Assembly: GCA_963933055.1 (NCBI GenBank)
Contig: CAWVSY010000050.1
Location: 1-26,986, forward strand
DNA: 26,986 nt
Direction: 5' to 3'
From: Oleispira sp963933055
Lineage (GTDB): Bacteria; Pseudomonadota; Gammaproteobacteria; Pseudomonadales; Oceanobacteraceae
The translations under genes were made by a program, and so were the position numbers. Every line of letters begins with the position of its first letter. Positions within the stretch are counted from its first letter, which is position 1. Below the pieces are notes generated by a model, which had not been told where the DNA came from, ran no database searches, and saw only the letters and a list, made by a program, of their open reading frames with translations. Shown in pieces: positions 24,720-26,986 of this stretch.

Positions 24720-26042
24720 ATGAATAAAAAATTAGCACCGCTTATTGAAAAAATTCAATCTAGCTTTTGGTTTGTGCCTAGCTTAATGATTGTACTGTCG
24801 CTTTCTATTGCAGCAGCAACTATTTATTTAGATGTTGCTCATTCACAAGCTCATGCAAGCGCTGTTTCCTTTCTATACGCAACCGATGTAGAAGCCGTAA
24901 GGTCATTATTAGGAACAATGGCGGCCGCTATGATCACCGTTACCAGTATCGCCTTTTCAATTACTATCGTAACCTTAACGCTCGCATCCTCACAGTTCGG
25001 CCCTCGCTTGATGCGCAATTTCATGATGGATAAAGGCACTCAAATTGTTTTGGGAACCTTCCTTTCTACCTTCTTATTTTGCATCGTCATATTTTGCGCA
25101 TTAAGCTTTAAAAAACCTTATGCCTTTGAACCGGGCATCACCATTGCGGTTGCCATTGCGATGACCTGCTTCAGTGTTTGCATGTTAATTTATTTTATTC
25201 ATAACGTTTCTAAATCGATTCAAGCTGATGTGGTCATTGATGATGTTTATTGCGAATTACATCAGAACATAAACAAGCTTTTTCCTACATCATCAGATAT
25301 CGATGACGATAAAAGCAAAACGCAAAAAGAAACATCCTTGGCTAATGAAAAAAACAGCACGCATAAACTCACAGTACAGGCCCATTGCAGCGGCTACCTA
25401 CAATTGGTTGATAAAGAGAGCTTGCTTAACCTAGCGTCAGCATCGGACTGTTTAATAGAGCTGCATTTTTCGGCGGGTGATTTTATTGTAAAAAATGCCG
25501 TTGTCGCCACGGTTTATGCCGAAGATGCGATAGAAGAAACAATGGCGGCAACAATCATCAGTCATATTATTCAGGGCTCTTGCCGAACCCCTGTGCAAGA
25601 CCCAGAATTTGCCATACATCAATTAGTCGAGATAGCCCTAAGAGCATTATCGCCTGGTATTAATGATCCCTATACCGCAATCACCTGCATCGATAAATTA
25701 AGCGCCGTGCTTTGTAATTTAACGGATAAAGAATTTCCTCAGCATAATATACACGATGACGACGAGGCATTACGCTTGGTATGCAAAGCATTAACGTTTA
25801 CCGCAATTGCTACCGCAGCTTTTGATCAAATAAGAGAGCAGTCTGAAAATAACATTGCCGTGACGATGAAAATACTGGATTCCCTGCACGTACTCGCGAC
25901 CCAAGTAAAATCAACGGAACAGCGTGACTTTGTACTGAGCCAAACGGAAATGATTAAGCAACAGCAAGCAGCACAACCGATGAGTGATTATGATAGAAGC
26001 AATCTTGTAAAGCGCATCAAAAAAATCACGACCAATATTTAA
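24720..26042 (+). CDS. DUF2254 integral membrane protein
   Basis: A 440-residue protein of family DUF2254 (PF10011), of unknown function. Four transmembrane helices lie in the first 165 residues (about 18-37, 62-85, 103-125 and 137-160). The family-typical stretch VRSLLGTMAAAMITVTSIAFSITIVTLTLASSQFGPR is followed by a soluble C-terminal part including the conserved RALSPGINDPYTAITCID. The gene starts 8 bp after the GGDEF-EAL stop, so the two are almost certainly co-transcribed. The coupling hints that its activity may be linked to c-di-GMP signalling. A small AGCTT/AAGCT hairpin with T-rich sequence (26110-26136) downstream may end the operon. Confidence 0.88.
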   Translation: MNKKLAPLIEKIQSSFWFVPSLMIVLSLSIAAATIYLDVAHSQAHASAVSFLYATDVEAVRSLLGTMAAAMITVTSIAFSITIVTLTLASSQFGPRLMRNFMMDKGTQIVLGTFLSTFLFCIVIFCALSFKKPYAFEPGITIAVAIAMTCFSVCMLIYFIHNVSKSIQADVVIDDVYCELHQNINKLFPTSSDIDDDKSKTQKETSLANEKNSTHKLTVQAHCSGYLQLVDKESLLNLASASDCLIELHFSAGDFIVKNAVVATVYAEDAIEETMAATIISHIIQGSCRTPVQDPEFAIHQLVEIALRALSPGINDPYTAITCIDKLSAVLCNLTDKEFPQHNIHDDDEALRLVCKALTFTAIATAAFDQIREQSENNIAVTMKILDSLHVLATQVKSTEQRDFVLSQTEMIKQQQAAQPMSDYDRSNLVKRIKKITTNI

Positions 26043-26154
26043 CGAAACGAAGGCTCAGCAATAGGTGAAAATGTTTACTTTTTACCCGCTAAAAACTAAC
26101 CAAGCAATCAGCTTTTAAGCTATTTTTACTCTTTTTATCTCTGGAAGGCGAAAA

Positions 26155-26189
26155 TGAATAACTGTCATGGTGTTATTGACAGTTATTCA
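26155..26189. repeat. Perfect 13-bp inverted repeat upstream of glyA
   Basis: TGAATAACTGTCA (26155-26167) and TGACAGTTATTCA (26177-26189) are perfect complements around a 9-base loop, 82 bp before the glyA start. There is no T-tract. It may be an operator or, if the promoter is upstream, a leader hairpin. A -10-like TAGAAT lies at 26213-26218. Confidence 0.55.
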
Positions 26190-26270
26190 AGTGCGAGAGC
26201 GTTCTGTTTGATGTAGAATGCCGCCCATAAATGACTCTAGATCCGAACCCTTTATACGAGGAATCTCCGT

Positions 26271-26986
26271 ATGTTTAGCCGTGATATGAATATTGCCGAC
26301 TTCGACCCAGTTTTATGGGAAGCAATGAAAGCTGAAGACGCTCGTCAAGAACACCACATCGAGCTTATCGCTTCTGAAAACTATACTAGCCCTCGTGTAA
26401 TTGAAGCCCAAGGCTCTCAGCTTACGAACAAGTACGCTGAAGGTTACCCTGGCAAGCGTTACTACGGTGGTTGTGAACACGTTGACGTGATCGAGCAACT
26501 TGCTATCGATCGTGCCAAAGAATTGTTTGGCGCTAAGTTCGCTAACGTTCAGCCACACTCTGGCTCACAAGCTAACGGTGCGGTTTACATGGCACTTTGT
26601 AAGCCAGGCGATACCATTTTAGGTATGAGCCTTGCTCACGGTGGTCACTTGACTCACGGTGCTTCGGTATCGTTCTCTGGTCGTATCTATAACGCCGTTC
26701 AATATGGCTTGAATCCAGCCACTGGCGAAATCGATTACGATCAAGTTGAAGCATTGGCGAAAGAACACAAGCCTAAAATGATCGTTGCGGGTTTCTCTGC
26801 GTATAGCCGTGTTGTTGATTGGCAGCGTTTCCGTGATATCGCCGATATGGTGGGTGCTTATTTGTTCGTTGATATGGCACACGTTGCAGGCTTAATCGCT
26901 GCAGGCGTTTACCCATCTCCTGTTGGTATTGCTGATGTTGTTACTACAACAACTCACAAGACTCTTCGTGGCCCACGTGGCGGCTT
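26271..26986 (+). CDS. glyA: Serine hydroxymethyltransferase (partial, runs off the window)
   Basis: GlyA interconverts serine plus tetrahydrofolate with glycine plus methylene-tetrahydrofolate, the main source of one-carbon units, using pyridoxal phosphate. The first 238 codons are present. Near the N-terminus are ELIASENYTSPRVIEAQGS and NKYAEGYPGKRYYGG, then NVQPHSGSQAN and FVDMAHVAGL. The PLP-binding lysine is in TTTTHKTLRGPRGG (Lys230, equivalent to Lys229 of E. coli). The ATG at 26271 has GAGGA at 26258-26262 eight bases upstream. Codon choice is that of a highly expressed gene. The C-terminal half lies beyond the window end. Confidence 0.96.
   Translation, partial: MFSRDMNIADFDPVLWEAMKAEDARQEHHIELIASENYTSPRVIEAQGSQLTNKYAEGYPGKRYYGGCEHVDVIEQLAIDRAKELFGAKFANVQPHSGSQANGAVYMALCKPGDTILGMSLAHGGHLTHGASVSFSGRIYNAVQYGLNPATGEIDYDQVEALAKEHKPKMIVAGFSAYSRVVDWQRFRDIADMVGAYLFVDMAHVAGLIAAGVYPSPVGIADVVTTTTHKTLRGPRGG

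Noticed and set aside
26176..26181. A perfect TTGACA as the glyA -35 box.
   Set aside because: The nearest -10-like element (TAGAAT at 26213) is 31 bases away, and nothing suitable lies at 16-18 bases. The hexamer is part of the inverted repeat.
1..26986. CRISPR arrays, tRNA or rRNA genes, insertion sequences, and restriction or other defence genes.
   Set aside because: No regularly spaced repeats, cloverleaf or rRNA sequences, transposase motifs or nuclease/methylase motifs were seen on either strand.

Overview
The window looks like a chromosomal segment of a marine gammaproteobacterium, probably Oceanospirillales-like. This is judged from protein style (RadA, EttA, GlyA and AidB all close to gammaproteobacterial types), a moderately AT-rich composition and a gene set for lipid, surfactant and hydrocarbon breakdown. 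The species cannot be named from the sequence alone.

Layout. (1) 1-2287: the end of a TetR-family regulator, with a stop codon inside its DNA-binding region, followed by an intact aidB-type acyl-CoA dehydrogenase. (2) 2332-6524: an apparently inserted block. It holds a CopG/RHH antitoxin with a frameshifted RelE/ParE toxin, a structured inverted repeat, an AraC-family activator and a secreted lipoprotein alkylsulfatase (SDS-hydrolase type). (3) 6581-7027: a decayed second copy of the tetR-aidB locus, recognisable as scattered fragments joined at short direct repeats. (4) 7142-11420: an orphan periplasmic binding protein, radA, a short AT-rich region with doubtful small ORFs, and an acyl-CoA synthetase ending in a clear terminator. 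(5) 11537-12520: a sigma-54-type promoter in front of a small unknown protein, then a PilZ protein on the opposite strand. (6) 12608-15876: two paralogous orphan binding proteins flanking an exported FAD amine oxidase. (7) 16091-18566: a probable two-gene unit of a Baeyer-Villiger/FMO-like monooxygenase and a PF10118 metal-dependent hydrolase. (8) 18679-20340: ettA. (9) 20521-26042: a 1396-residue five-PAS GGDEF-EAL protein followed 8 bp later by a DUF2254 membrane protein. (10) 26271-end: glyA, cut by the window edge.

How the genes fit together. The alkylsulfatase would release fatty alcohol from alkyl sulfates. The acyl-CoA synthetase, acyl-CoA dehydrogenase and FMO/PF10118 pair are plausible handlers of the resulting aliphatic chains. 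They lie in separate units, so this is thematic rather than proven co-operation. Two c-di-GMP genes (PilZ and GGDEF-EAL) and three periplasmic solute-binding proteins without permeases suggest a sensing-rich neighbourhood.

The strongest unusual observations are the relic duplication of tetR-aidB bracketing the toxin-antitoxin and sulfatase block, the multiply frameshifted toxin beside an intact antitoxin, the sigma-54 promoter before an unknown gene, the amine oxidase between paralogous binding proteins, and the c-di-GMP enzyme coupled to DUF2254. I did not find a convincing wholly new defence or mobile system.
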